From: Dactylonectria macrodidyma
Lineage: Eukaryota > Ascomycota > Sordariomycetes > Hypocreales > Nectriaceae
Assembly: GCA_020744425.1 (NCBI GenBank)
Contig: JAGMUV010000002.1
Coordinates: 4,136,501-4,200,500 of the forward strand
DNA length: 64,000 nucleotides
Direction: 5' to 3'
The notes below the pieces were generated by a model. That model did no database searches. It was not told where the DNA came from and saw only the letters and a program-made list of their open reading frames with translations. Both the position numbers and the translations under genes were made by a program. How positions within the stretch are numbered: the stretch's first letter is position 1; each line of letters begins with the position of its first letter. Shown in pieces: positions 45,139 through 56,931 of the stretch.

Positions 45139-48100
45139 CTAACCCGCCGTCGTCAAGATGTACGAGGTGATTGAACTCATCCGCTCGCTAGTGAGCTTCA
45201 GGGATACCCTCAACAATTCCCTCCCAACCTCCGGTTCCTCTTTTTGGATCTTAGCCCATTGATCACGATCCATCAGCCAGGCTACGCAGTCTCTTTCTAC
45301 AATTGCGGTCGCGGTTCGATCAGTCTCGGAGAAGAAGGGCAACTCGCCGCACGTCGTGCCAGCCACGATGCTCTCACACAGCCATCCCTGGGGCAGGTCG
45401 TACTCTGCACGGATGATGCCCCGTTCCAAGAGGTAGAACCCCTTTGCCTCCTCGCCACGCCGGAAGATAACGCTGCCAGCGGCATATTCCTGGCGCGTGA
45501 AGTAATGCGCGGCCGGGAACCAAAAGTCCTCGTTCTTTTCGCTGAGGCCCTGGAATATTTGCAGCATGAGACGAAGAGGCTCCTTGAAGCTCATCCACTT
45601 GGATGGGCGTTGGATCTCAACATTGCTGAGCGCATCTCGCGCGGCCTCGGCGAGGTGATTTCGGCGAGGTGAGTTGAATGGTGCGTCGAAGGACGAGAAC
45701 ACGGAGGTCCTTGCAGGTACATCCAAGTTTGGGGCGTTCGGGGCAGAGACCCGCTTTAGTGAAAGTTCCTCTTGTCGTGCGTAAAGAGTCTTGAGCAGCT
45801 CGTTCTCACAGCTCTCCAAAGCGGAGTTGAGGTTGGGGAGCAGCATAACTTCAATCCCGTCACTTCCCAATCCCACTGCCCTCAGGTTCCGCCCAAGTTG
45901 GCTCTCGGTGTCCACGCCGCTGAGAACGAGGATTACATCCTTGTTGTTGAGCAGCCTACTGATGGTGTTAAAAGCCTCACCAGCGGAATAGTCGAGGCCA
46001 GTGACGTGCCACAAGTCCAAGATCAGGAACTTGATGGGTTGCTTGGCAAATGTACTGTCATCCAAAAGATCCCGAATTTTCTCCTCGACGCTCACAATAG
46101 TTCCAAAGAAGAGGTATCCAGTGAGCTTCACAATGTAAATCTGCCGACCAACTTGTTGCAGATAATGATGCTGCGAGGGGTTTCGCCTCACAGTTGACGT
46201 AACAATATCACCAGAGTAGTTTCCACGGATAGCCGACACCCGCGAAGTTTGCAGAATGAGCGACGCAAAGGCAAGTAGAATACCAACTCCAATACCAACC
46301 ACAAAGTCGTGAATACCCATAACAAGCACGATAACGACAACAGTTATGTACTCGGCGAGTTTGAGCTTCTTGCGAGGAAGCCACAAGGCCTCCAGCATCA
46401 ATTCAAAGCCCAGATCGAAGATCAAGGTTCCCACCATCATGACTGGGATAAAGCCGATAAGAGAAGGGCCAATAATCATAACTCCGAAGGTGGCAGCTGC
46501 CAGCATGTAGCCCGCAAGGCGATTGTTGCCACCAGATCGCATAAAGAAGACAGTATTGGCATAAACCAAGTAGTTCTGAATACTACCAAAGCAACCAGAC
46601 AGGAAATTCGAGTACCCATGGAGCTTCAATTCCTTGTCGAGATCAGCATGGTCCTCGCCACAGTTTAGCGCCAAGGCAGGAACGTTGATAGGGACATGCA
46701 AGATGCCGAAGAATGTCAATGCGAACATAGCGGGAATGCACTCAATGACTGCATCCCAACGTACAAGTTTGAACTCTGATCAAATTGTCAACACAGCTGT
46801 CCAAAATAGCCCAAGAAACACCACGACTTACTGTAGAGAGTGTAGAAATACCACCACGGCTCTCCGGAGGGAGGGCCTTCAAAGATCCAACCATGATCAC
46901 GGAGAACATCTGTATCCAAGGCATCGAGTGATGTTACAAAGAAGTAAAAAACCACAGGGATGGTTAAGATGTAGAGGGGCAAGAAGAACTTGGATGCCAC
47001 CTTGGACTGTCCGTAAAAGAGGACAATAGCAAGGATTAAGGGAGTCAGCCAAAGCGGTAGTGTCGCAGGGTCTGTGAGTTTCTTCAGCGTGTCGAGGTCA
47101 TATTCAAGGCTGCCATCTAGACGAGCCGAGACCTCGAAACCAGTTGCGACCAGGAACCATCCCACGCCGCCTATGCAGCCAATCAAGATATGTCGGGGAA
47201 TAAACCCCACCATGTACCCAAACTTGAACCGGCCCATGAGATAGAAGACCAGTCCGGTAATCATGGCACTGATAGCATATGACACAATAGTGGTGGCTAT
47301 GACGGCATCGGGATTTTCTTCTCCAATCACATCGGTGATTCTGGTGGCCATGTTGTGAAAGAAGGGAACCACTTCGATCTACATACGTCATGTTAGTGGG
47401 AAAGGTTAGGATTGAGGTATATGAAAGACGAACCAACTCAGATCCAACAGAGCCCTTGAAGATGCTTCCAGAGGAGAATGTGATTTGTGATATAATGGTG
47501 CTGACATAGAAAACAGATATTCCCGCGGACCCAAGATGCGCAAAGATGGGTTTACCCAGAGGGAATAAAATCATTCCTATGGCCGTTTAGTGAATACCAC
47601 AAGTGTGTGGGAATTGGTGCGACCTACCGTAGGACAGAGCATCGAGAATGTTGAGCAAAAGGCCGACAGCCACAGCGGGGAGGCACGAAACAGGCGTAAC
47701 CACAACAGTATTCCAAATTGCCTTGCGATCCCAGCGGCTGGGGTTTACAGCGACTGCAACGCCGTAGGTCATACGCTCTTCCATCTTGTGGCTGACTCCT
47801 ACCAAACCACTGATCCACGGATGCTTTGTGTGAGATTTCTGACTCTCCAGGTCTTCGGTATAAGACTGCCTCCCAGCTGAAGACACCCTCGCCAGCAGTG
47901 GGGTCCGCTCCGAAGCTGCGTCGGTATGGTGGCTATCCCGACGCTCATCAGCTTCCGTTTCGTCTTCTTCATCGTCTTCACCATATTCGTTGTTGAGGGG
48001 TTGCGGTTGCGCCATCGACTGGGGAGGTGATCCCTTGAGGAGGTTCGCTAGTACCGACGGTCCTGCGGGCGCATCGTCGTCGCCATCGCGCTCGGTCTCT

Positions 48101-48735
48101 GGTGACGGTGGCTCCGAAACCTCGGGGATTGTTTGAGAGTTGCGCGCATGGTCGGTAGTAAATGAGTCGTCGCCGTAATCGGACCCCGCTGGTTCGTGGA
48201 ATGAGGAGCGGGCTCGCTGCAAGAACGCAGGGCTTAGCTGCGTCTGGCCGTCTGAGAGCAGGTATGTGGCAAGCTCTGCAGTGTCTTCCCGAATGTTTCG
48301 CGCATTCTGCACACTGTCGACCGGGATTGCTGGTGGGGGTTAGCCGAAGCGAAGATAAAGGATTGCTGAAGTTTTTCAAGCCCGGCATGAGGACGTGAGG
48401 ATGTGACGACATGACGACATAACGATGTAGATGGAGGCAAACGGGTGAGGGGAGAAGGGATGACAACACAACAAACGTAAAAGCACATGTAAAAACGCAC
48501 CTAGCAGGTCATCTCGCACAGAGCCGTGGATGAAGGATCGAATCGGCTCTCTATGGCCCGGCACAGAGCTGATGGACGTCGGGCGCGCAGTAGGAATTGG
48601 CGTCTGGTGCGATCCGTGAGAAAGAATCGAGCTAGAGCCATCACCACCTTGCAACCCTTGCAAGGGAGGATCGCGCTGCGAGGTCGAGCTCAATGCCCTC
48701 CTCCTCCACGGAGTGAAGCCGAGTGGGGATGACAT
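45139..48735 (-). CDS. vsb1: Vsb1-type vacuolar transporter (SulP + STAS + cNMP domain)
   Basis: Five exons: 48735-48501, 48329-47628, 47576-47434, 47378-46832 and 46775-45139, giving 1087 residues. The first exon was found by joining LLG-type coding sequence at 48501 to 48329; the upstream candidate start is only a GTG, so ATG 48735 (MSSPLGFTPW) is preferred. A long acidic, Ser-rich cytosolic N-terminus (about 1-300) contains ERTPLL, a candidate dileucine-type vacuolar sorting signal. SulP-type membrane segments span about 290-725. A STAS domain lies at about 748-870 and a cyclic-nucleotide-binding-like domain at about 963-1060 (GEEAKGFYLLERG ... GELPFF). The same layout is found in yeast YGR125W/Vsb1, needed for vacuolar storage of basic amino acids. 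Sulfate transport is the alternative label. Confidence 0.92.
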
Positions 48736-49738
48736 TGAGAATCGCCTTGAGCTGAGCTTGCGCCTGGCCACCGTCCACGATGCGGCAAGGGGCGGTTCGA
48801 GGTGGGATGGGCCTATAAATACAGCGGGAACGACGGCCTGAACGATGACATGAGGGCACGGGTAGCAAAGTAAAGAAAATAAAGATGAAAAACCCTAAAA
48901 GCTCATACAAGGGAGACTGCGAGAGAGAGGAAAAGCATTCCAGGGCTCGCTAGACAACGGATGGACGGCGAGGGCGACAAGTATTGATGGGGAATGGGAA
49001 TACAGTGACGAAACTCAATTACTGAGAGCTGGTGGGTCATGGTTCCAGCGGGCGCACACTGTGCCTGGGCTCCATCGACTCTTGCTAGGTATATCTGCGG
49101 AGCGCTCTAATGAAAATGAGAATGACCTGGAACTGACTACCCAAGTACGTGCGTAGTAGCATTTGTTTGCCTACCTACAAAATTAGTAGGAATATCGGTA
49201 CGTGAATAGTACGTAGGTGATAGTAACAAGAGTCACATCGCCCATGTCGGTGCAAAAACCTTGCTACCCTCCAGCGGGCGCGTCAGCGAGTCTTCTCATG
49301 CGATTTTGCATGTGGTCTCGCCCCAAGCAAGCCAGCAGGCCGCGAAACCGCCACTCGGGATGGTCCCAAACGGTTCAGTCACAACTCCACTGTGGCTCCA
49401 GCTCGTGCATTCTTGCAGCACTAACGCCATCCAGTCTCCCCCCTCGCCCGTTACTGGGCCAAGATTGACCGGCTATTCCCAGCAGGCGCTGGCTCCCTTT
49501 TCTAGTTGCATTTGCCCTGCATCATCCGCAGACCAAGTGAAGTTATGGTGGCTGTCACCTGACCTGGTTTTCCAAGTTGTACCTAGACTGTAGTCCGCTT
49601 GCATGCTTCGACTTGGGAGGGAAGCGTGGGAATGTACGTTCGGTTTCCCTTCCCTCTTGAATAGGACCACGATAACTTCTCGTCGGGAAGAGTGAACGGA
49701 GAGGACGGCGGTTTATATCGAAGACCGGGCAAGCAACC
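48736..49738. other. 1-kb intergenic region
   Basis: Between vsb1 (start) and psf1 (3' end), both on the minus strand. A CCTACCTAC tract lies near 49170-49178. No gene is supported. Confidence 0.5.
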
Positions 49739-50515
49739 TTAGCCCAGCTTGTGAAGATATCCCTGGGCGATCAGCCGTTCCACGTCTCCCTGCCGCACAT
49801 AAAACTGGCTGTTCTTGGTCAGGGTGATAGCACTGTGTATATTGTCAGTCGTCGTTCTCGCCGCCCCGCTCAACTTGGTGTTGCATCTTACCCATATTCC
49901 GTTTGTATCTCTCCAGCATCCCTTAACACACGCACGTCAATGAAGAGATCTCGCGGCGGTTCCAGGCTGCCTGTTAGATCAATGTCCGTCCATTGGCCTT
50001 TGTAGGCCGCGAGCAGGTCGCTATATTGCCGGACGTATTCCTCTTCCTGCGGGCTTAGGCTGCTTGTCGTTGCATCACCCGCCCCAGCAGCTCCTCCATT
50101 GGAAGGAGCCGAAGTATCCCGCACTTGTTGACCAGAGAGATCAACCACATCTGATCCGTTCCACACGAGCTCTTCCAGCTTGTCCGTTCGTGTCCGGTGG
50201 TAAGCAAGTAAACATCGCTTGTTTCGACGCATCGCCAGGTGGTTTACCAACACGGTGCAGGCAATAGCTGGTTCCTCGGTCGGTTGGAAGGCGTCATCGA
50301 AGGGTTCAAGGAGGTCGTCTACATCCTTCTGTAGATCCCTGACCTCTCGTGTCACAGCGCGAACGATCTCGGCTTGGTATGGGGGTAGATGGGCGAGGTT
50401 CTGTGTTCGCTTGGCATGGTGAACCTGTATGCGCATGTCCATTAGTTGGTTTGCTCACTGGAGAGAATCACGAAGGACTAATAGGTACCAGCTTATTGCC
50501 CAAGTCTCCGTACAT
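49739..50515 (-). CDS. PSF1: GINS complex subunit Psf1
   Basis: Three exons: 50515-50489 (only 27 nt, MYGDLGNKL), 50424-49892 and 49832-49739, giving 217 residues. The tiny first exon is supported by its match to the conserved Psf1 N-terminus, a GTACCT donor and a CAG acceptor. The A-domain is helical (HAKRTQNLAHLPPYQ ... REVRDLQKDVDDL, RRNKRCLLAYHRTR). The last exon supplies the conserved B-domain (SQFYVRQGDVERLIAQGYL), which is needed for GINS assembly into the CMG helicase (Cdc45-MCM-GINS) at replication forks. A Gly/Ala/Ser-rich linker separates the two. Length fits the family. An annotation lacking the first or last exon would lose key residues. Confidence 0.94.
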
Positions 50516-51133
50516 GGTGCAACCCAAACGAAGAGACGGTCTCAGATTGAAGCTCTGTGTACCTAGAGGCCTTCCAGCTTTTCAGGGTCAAACGCAGAAC
50601 TGAAGTGTTCGAACAGGCTCTGTCCGAAAGCGTTGTATAGGGTTCAACTGGGACCCTCTCGCGAGACCAAGATTTTGTCGGTGTCGCGTTATTGCAGCCG
50701 CGTTCAACGGAAGGCTCCGTCGCGTGTGCCTGAGTGAGACCTTGGACTACCCCGCCAAAACACGGTTTACAAGGATATGGCTAGATACTTGCAAATTTTA
50801 CCCCTCCTTCGGGTTTCTGACCATGGCACAAAAATTGAGTCATGCATCACAGAGACGACCATTGGAAAAGGAAAAAGACAAAGTCACCGATAGTAATGGA
50901 ACAGATTAAATGGGATTGCGAACTGTCGCCGACATGGACGTTGGGTCTTTGCCCCCCCCCATGTGTTTTTCTTCATTTCTTCATCGTCTATGGCAGGTAC
51001 GAGTGATAGCTTTCGCAGCTAATCCTCCCTTTCATACGGTTCATTCCCAAGACATCATTTCCATTGGAGTCATCAAATCCCAGCCGTCGTCCTTCATCAC
51101 AAGATCCATCCCGGTGTGCCAAAGTGCAACAAT
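50516..51133. other. intergenic region
   Basis: 618 nt between psf1 and the eEF1B gene on the same strand; promoter of psf1 and 3' UTR of eEF1B. A C run lies at about 50952-50960. Confidence 0.5.
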
Positions 51134-52154
51134 TTACAGCTTCTGCATAGCAGCGACATCGGTGGACTGAACATAGTCCTCGATCTCCTCGATCTGCTCA
51201 GTGAGCTCAGTGACGCTGACCTTCTCATCCTCAACAACCATGTTGATCTGGAGCTTGCGAACACCGTAGCCGACGGGAACCAGCTTGGAGGCACCCCAGA
51301 CAAGGCCGTCGAGGTCGATGGCACGGACAGCGGCTTCGAGAGCAGCCATGTCGGTCTCATCATCTGAAGCTAGTCAGTAGTGTTTGCAACAAGTGAGAAG
51401 ATGCTCCTTACCCCAGGGCTTGACGTCAAGAGTGACAACAGACTTGGCGATGGTCTTGGGCTTGTTGTCCTTCTTCTTCTTGTACTCAGCGAGACGCTCC
51501 TCACGGATGCGGGCAGCCTCGGCGTCTTCCTCCTCGTCGTCACTGCCGAACAGGTCGACGTCATCGTCGTCCTCGGCAGCAGCGGCAGGGGCAGCCTCGG
51601 GGGTCACCTCAGCCTCAGGGCCATAAGTGGAGTAGGCAGCGGAGGCATCACCGTCAAGGGTGGCGAACTCAGGCTCGTAGGAAGCGATGTGCTTGTACCA
51701 GCGGGCGGCGTGGGGGTACTTGGCGGCGTCAGGGGCGGTCTGAGTAGCCTTGAAGACGGCAACATCAGCCTGCGAGGCGTTGTGGCTGTAGACGACTGTC
51801 AGCATATCTGTCAAGCGAAACAGCTTGAACAAAATATTGGGCTTTTAAAACAACTCAGAGGTGCACAAGTGCAGGTTGCTTCGTCAGTTGGCGGGTCTTA
51901 ATCGCCTCCGAAACACGGACCAATTGTTCTCATCATGTTGTACAATAGCTTGCAAAGAGAAAGGCAGCTCTGGAGGACCAGAGGGAAGATGTTTACATAC
52001 CCAACGATGTAGGAGCGGGTGGTCAACCAGCTGTTAAGCGCTGAGGAAAGACCAGCTGTCAGTGACTGAGGCGCTGATGGATGGGCGCAAAACGCAAAAG
52101 AAGCAGCGACATACTGGTGAGTCCAGCATCGGCGAGGAGGTCGGAGAAGCCCAT
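51134..52154 (-). CDS. efb1: translation elongation factor eEF1B-beta (EF-1 beta)
   Basis: Four exons: 52154-52115, 52040-52001, 51785-51412 and 51363-51134, giving 227 residues. The two small first exons (40 nt each) join to read [22 protein letters not shown], then [11 protein letters not shown] from exon 3. The N-terminus is a GST-C-like helical domain that binds eEF1B-gamma. An acidic linker ([17 protein letters not shown]) leads to the C-terminal guanine-nucleotide exchange domain ([11 protein letters not shown] ... [20 protein letters not shown] ... ending AAMQKL). It recycles eEF1A-GDP to eEF1A-GTP during elongation. Multiple small 5' exons are usual in highly expressed fungal translation genes. 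It is divergent from rpn13. Confidence 0.95.
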
Positions 52155-52600
52155 TTTGAGTGATGGTGAGTTTGCGTGAGGAGGAAGAGGGAGGAAAGAC
52201 AGGTATTTGTAGAGCTGGGAGAGGTGGGAGGAAGAAAATGGGGTTGTCTGGTCGATGTCCCAAGGTGGGGTTTATGAGATTTTTCACCCAAACCAAATTT
52301 CCAGGACTGGGGCATCTAACAATGACATGAGCTGCTGAGGGGAACGTGGCGGCGATGTGTGGGTACTGGAAGAATATCGGGCCGGACCAGGTGTGGCTCT
52401 TCCGCCACAATGCCCACCGCCTTAGGCGATGCTCGACGTAAGAGCTCCTGCAGCCTTGCCGGATAGCGGGCGACGTGCTACGTACCTGACATACCTGCCT
52501 TCATTACCAACAAGAGGCGCCCTCCTTGAGCTTCATCTTTCTACTCCATTCCCTCTTAGCTTTCCTGATCCTCGCAAATCCTTCCATAACGACTACCACA
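52155..52600. promoter_or_regulatory. divergent promoter between efb1 and rpn13
   Basis: 446 bp between opposed start codons of a translation factor and a proteasome subunit. Both start-proximal flanks are CT-rich on the coding strand. No specific factor site is claimed. Confidence 0.55.
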
Positions 52601-54097
52601 ATGCCAATCTCGCCCATTATCACCTTCAAAGCCGGCCAGTGCGAGGTCGACGTACGCTCCGTCCCACAGCTCCCTTTGCCAGGGCCTAACTACTAACTAT
52701 GTTATTCGTAGACCTCATCCAAGCCTTTCAAGGTGAAGCCGCAGCCCGAACCTGGCTACATCTACCTGTACTCCGACGATGGTCAGTCTCTAGGCCTTCC
52801 TCACTGTTCGCGAAGCTGACTTTCCAACAGACTTGGTACACTTCTGCTGGCGCAAGCGGAGCGATCCACTGGACCACGCTGATAACCTGGACCTAACTAT
52901 GGTTCCCACTGACGGCAGCTTTGTTCCTTACGAATACAAGACGACCCCCCAGCCGACTTCAAAGACAGACGGCCGTATATTCACCCTCCGATTCTCCTCG
53001 TCGTCCCAGCGCTACCTGTTTTGGCTCCAGTCCAAACCCCAAAGCCGAAACGGTGATCCAAGCTACTTCAGCCCTCGGGACCGTAAGATCGGTGATATCG
53101 TCCATCTTTTGCTACAGGGCGAAGATGTGGATGTCTCCGATGAGCTTGCGTCTGTTCGCAACACGGACGACCGACCTGAGGACGATGACGATGACGACGA
53201 GACGATGGAGGACGTTGAGGGTCACCGTGATCAGCACAAGCACCGCGGGAGTGGCAGCGGCGGAGCTGGACCTGATGCCACCGGTGGAGACATCAGAGAG
53301 GAGGGCGAGGGCTCGAGAGAGGGAGGTGCTGATGGTGCCAGAGCGTAGGTAACTTCCCTTTGCACGGTTGATGACGCGCGGCGCAAATTGGACCTGGTTG
53401 TGTGAATGGCACGGGACCTGGGACAGCAGGTTACAGAGTGTAAAACTAGATTTCCTTGCCTCAAACGAGAAGAATTGGGAACTAGTGTCTTGACGTCGGG
53501 CCTTTGGTATCGACACTCAAACCGTGACAACGCTGACCTCCTTTCAGTGTCTCATCATCTGCCCCTGATGCCGCTGCCGCAGTGAGGAACTTTCTCGATT
53601 CTCTCAGAGACCAGTCCGGCCTGTCTGGAGGACAACGACAACAGAATGCCGACAAGTCGTATCCATATCTCAACCATCTCCTTCCAACATCTATGACAGT
53701 GCCGATGATTGATGCAGCACCTGCAGAATTAGCCGACTCTTTGATCAATTTCCTACCTCCAGCTGTCATTGTCCTCGCAACCAGCGCTCCTGGCGGCATT
53801 GATGGAAACGCTGAGCCGTCAGCTGCAGCTGTGGAAGCCGCCAAAGCATCCCTCACCCTCGACGACAAACGGAGCCTGCTCAAGAAAGTGCTCCGAAGTC
53901 CTCAATTCAACCAGGCACTGGGTACCTTGACCATGGCCCTGCGAGACGGCGGCTTGCCCAGTATTGCGGAGGCCCTCGGTGTGAAGGTACCAAACGGTGG
54001 GTATATCCCAGGAGGCGGAGTGCCCCTCGGGGGAGGGCATGCCGTTGAGGCATTCGTCGAAGGAGTCAAGAAGACAGCCCAGGAAGAGAAGAAATGA
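52601..54097 (+). CDS. RPN13: proteasome ubiquitin receptor Rpn13/ADRM1
   Basis: Four exons: 52601-52651, 52712-52781, 52831-53344 and 53548-54097, giving 394 residues. The Pru domain covers about 5-115 (ITFKAGQCEVD ... GYIYLYSDDDLVHFCWRKR ... RIFTLRFSSSSQRYLFWLQ), which binds ubiquitin and docks on Rpn2. An acidic/Gly-rich linker follows. The last exon codes the DEUBAD domain (LTLDDKRSLLKKVLRSPQFNQAL ... MALRDGGLPSIAEALG), which in animals binds and activates the deubiquitinase UCH37. The last intron (203 nt) is much longer than the others and starts GTAGGT. If not spliced, translation stops at once, giving a Pru-only protein of about 212 residues. Confidence 0.95.
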
Positions 54098-54570
54098 GCT
54101 AGAGCAATGCGAAGCTTTTAGAGATCGACGCATGTTCTCAACTCCCTTTTACAACATACAGTGCGCATCGAGATGAATGTTCAATTAGATTTTACACACG
54201 CCTTAGAGGGGACAGGCAATGGCAATACATGGATGACAAACCCCGAAGGTCCTATTCACAGGCACACAATAGACGCGTAATCGAACAACACAAATACCTC
54301 GGAGATGAACCAATCTAGCCAGTTATTAGACAAAGCATCAGCAAATGCCTCCATGCCATTTTGAATCGCTAGACCATGTTGATGGTCACCCGTCTCTTTG
54401 GGAGTGGGACCTGCCTCTCAAAATGTCCGCCTGCCCCACGTTCGCGGGAAGGCTCTCTGACGTATCCATGTCCAGGATTTAGTTCCTGCGGTAGCGCAGC
54501 TGCTCCTACATCATCCCTCGCTCGTCTCTCAGGGGTCCCTTCGTCTTTCAAACTCCAGCGCGGTAACACA
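54098..54570. other. intergenic region
   Basis: 473 nt between rpn13 and cus2, both on the plus strand. The cus2 frame is open upstream to 54376, but the codons before 54571 do not resemble the family. Confidence 0.5.
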
Positions 54571-55792
54571 ATGGGCTCAATATTTCCGACAGACGTGCGC
54601 GAATTCGACAGCGACGATCGCATCTCGTTTTCTAAGCTAGACAACAAGTTCATCGCCGTCCATGACGACGGCAGCGAGTATGAGTTTGACGTCGATTCAA
54701 AGCGATGGTTGCCTGCTGCAGAAGGGCACGATGCGCCTGACCCGCATGAACCGCTGAATGACAATAAGAAATATGCAGCTGAGGATGAGGGGAAGAGGAA
54801 GAGGAAGAATGGGTTGGGGAACGATTTCGAGGTGAGTTCACCGTTCAAATGTCAACATGCATCCTCGCTCAGCACAATCCCTCAAGTTTTACATTCCTTG
54901 CACTGAAGCAAAGGCACTAACCATGGCTTTTCTCTAGATACCAGATGCCCCAAAACCTACTCGACCGAACAAGAAGCAAAAGGCGCCTCCACAGCCGAAG
55001 CAAAACACAGCCGTGTACGTCACCGGCCTCCCAGCCGACGCAACCGTTGCCGAGGTACACGAGCTCTTCTCCCGGAAATGCGGTGTCGTCGCCGAGGAGA
55101 TTGACAGCGGTGCGCCACGGATCAAGCTCTACAACGATAGCGAGGGCAATTTCAAGGGAGACGCATTGATCGTTTTCTTCAAGCCCCAAAGTGTCGAGAT
55201 GGCCATCATGCTCCTCGACGACACAGACTTCCGACTCACAGCGAGCGGTACGCGGGAGGGAAGGATACGAGTTCAAGCAGCAGACTCGAGCTACAAGAAG
55301 GTCAAATATGACCAGGAAGGAGCGCCAAGCGACAAGGACGGATTGGAGCGGAGACCACAGAAGAGCAACTATGACCGCCAAAAAATTATCAAGAAGACCC
55401 AAAAGCTGGACGCAAAGCTCGCAGACTGGGATGATGATCTACCATACCAAACGCAGACAGAGGCAGCACCGAAACGGGACAAGGTTGTGATTCTCCGACA
55501 CATGTTCACCCTGGAAGAGCTCGAAGAGGACCCTGCAGCATTGTTGGAGATCAAGGAAGACATCCGAGATGAGTGCTCCAAGCTAGGAATAGTGACCAAC
55601 GTCGTGCTCTTTGACCAAGAGCCCGATGGCATGGTATCTGTCAAGTTCCAGGACGCCCAGTCAGCTCTCGCTTGCATCAAACTCATGCACGGGAGGAGCT
55701 TTGATGGCCGCATAGTGGAAGCAGTCCTGGCCACGGGAGGAGAGAAATTCAAGAAGTCCAGCAAGACGCAAAATGGCGAAGATTCGGACTAA
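54571..55792 (+). CDS. CUS2: U2 snRNP-associated splicing factor Cus2/Tat-SF1
   Basis: The exons are 54571-54831 and 54938-55792, giving 371 residues, joined without a split codon (NDFE / IPDAP). The start is ATG 54571 (MGSIFPTDVREFDSD). An N-terminal aromatic/acidic region precedes RRM1 at about 110-195 (TAVYVTGLP, and GDALIVFF at the RNP1 position). The second RRM at about 267-353 has the hallmarks of a U2AF-homology motif: DKVVILRHMF, an acidic helix, and HGRSFDGR as the Arg-x-Phe loop that would bind a UHM-ligand motif of SF3b1/Hsh155. Cus2 supports U2 snRNA refolding and prespliceosome formation. The short acidic tail (GEDSD) is typical. Confidence 0.92.
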
Positions 55793-55974
55793 AGATCCCG
55801 CTACTATACACCAAGACCTCATGTCTTGTACTGGCTAGCATGTAAGATACCCAAAGAATACCAAGACCAACGGACGATATTATTGCCCCTTTGCCATAAC
55901 TTTTCAACCGAGACAGAACCATCAATCCTGTTTGATCCTGGTCAGCTTCTTTTCGTGTATTGGGTCTACGACGG

Positions 55975-56931
55975 TTAAGTAGTCTTAAGGTAAATGCCCA
56001 TTTCCACATCCTCAGCGAGGGTGTACCACATTGCTGCCTCGATGATGTTGCAAACAACTTGGAGCTCTTGGTCATCTAATGCCCAGGTGGCCGAGTTAGC
56101 GAAGAACAGCTCAATGAAGGGGTAATGTTCACCTCGAGGCGCATAGATCATGACAAAGTCCGCAGACACTGGGCTCTTCAGAAGGCGACTTCTCCAGGCA
56201 AGTGGGTGTCTCTGGCCCCATCCCTTTTCCAGCACATGCTTAATGTCATCTGGGTGCAAACACATGTGCATTGAGTGGTCCGAGTCGTGAACATGGCAGA
56301 TCTCACCCTGGCAGGTAGTCTGAAGCGGGTGTCTAGCAAAGAGTGCCAGGCCGTGCTTCTCGAGGCAGGATTTCTCAGTGCCAAACTTGGCGGGATTCTG
56401 GGCTGCAAGCTTCGCCATTGACCGGCGGAGGGTTCGGTAGCAGTGCCGAGACCCGTGTTGGTCGAGTTGGCGCTGCGGAGCGATGCCAGCTACAGTGGGA
56501 CGAGGGCCAGCACGATAGGGGAGATTGTAGCGGCTGAGAATGCCTGATGTTGGGAGACGCGAGGGATCAGGCTTCGGGGCAACGAAGGGATCACGGAGAG
56601 ACCACAGACGGAACCAGGTGATGCGAAGGTAACCCTGGAAAGTAGAGGGAGTGCCGCCAGGGCCGAGGTTGAGGAAATTGTGGTAGTCGTTGTGTACGAG
56701 CAAGAGTACGGGGACAAGGCTCACGAGGAGTTCGGCATGGTAAGACTCGAAGAAGTGTATGAGGAGAACGAGGGCCATGGCCGACAGGAAAATGGTGGTG
56801 CCATCGAGCGTGATTGAGATGGGCTGCTGTCGGAGGGCATACGACAGCTTGAGTGTCTCCCGCTCCGCTTCACCTTGAATGTCTGGCGGGGGTGAAGCGA
56901 GGGTTTCAGAAGACGTGACAGAGACAGACAT
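55975..56931 (-). CDS. luciferase-domain membrane protein
   Basis: A 318-residue single-exon protein. Two hydrophobic segments near 43-60 and 66-80 anchor the N-terminus. The rest resembles the fungal luciferase-domain family (PF17648), with GEICHVHDSDHSMHMCLHPDD and the GWGQRHPLA element, followed by FVMIYAPR and a C-terminal helix. The name comes from similarity to a domain described in luciferases; no light production is implied and the reaction is unknown. Several His residues (HVHDSDHSMH) could bind a metal. It converges on cus2 with a gap of only about 180 nt. Confidence 0.78.
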   Translation of the reverse strand: MSVSVTSSETLASPPPDIQGEAERETLKLSYALRQQPISITLDGTTIFLSAMALVLLIHFFESYHAELLVSLVPVLLLVHNDYHNFLNLGPGGTPSTFQGYLRITWFRLWSLRDPFVAPKPDPSRLPTSGILSRYNLPYRAGPRPTVAGIAPQRQLDQHGSRHCYRTLRRSMAKLAAQNPAKFGTEKSCLEKHGLALFARHPLQTTCQGEICHVHDSDHSMHMCLHPDDIKHVLEKGWGQRHPLAWRSRLLKSPVSADFVMIYAPRGEHYPFIELFFANSATWALDDQELQVVCNIIEAAMWYTLAEDVEMGIYLKTT

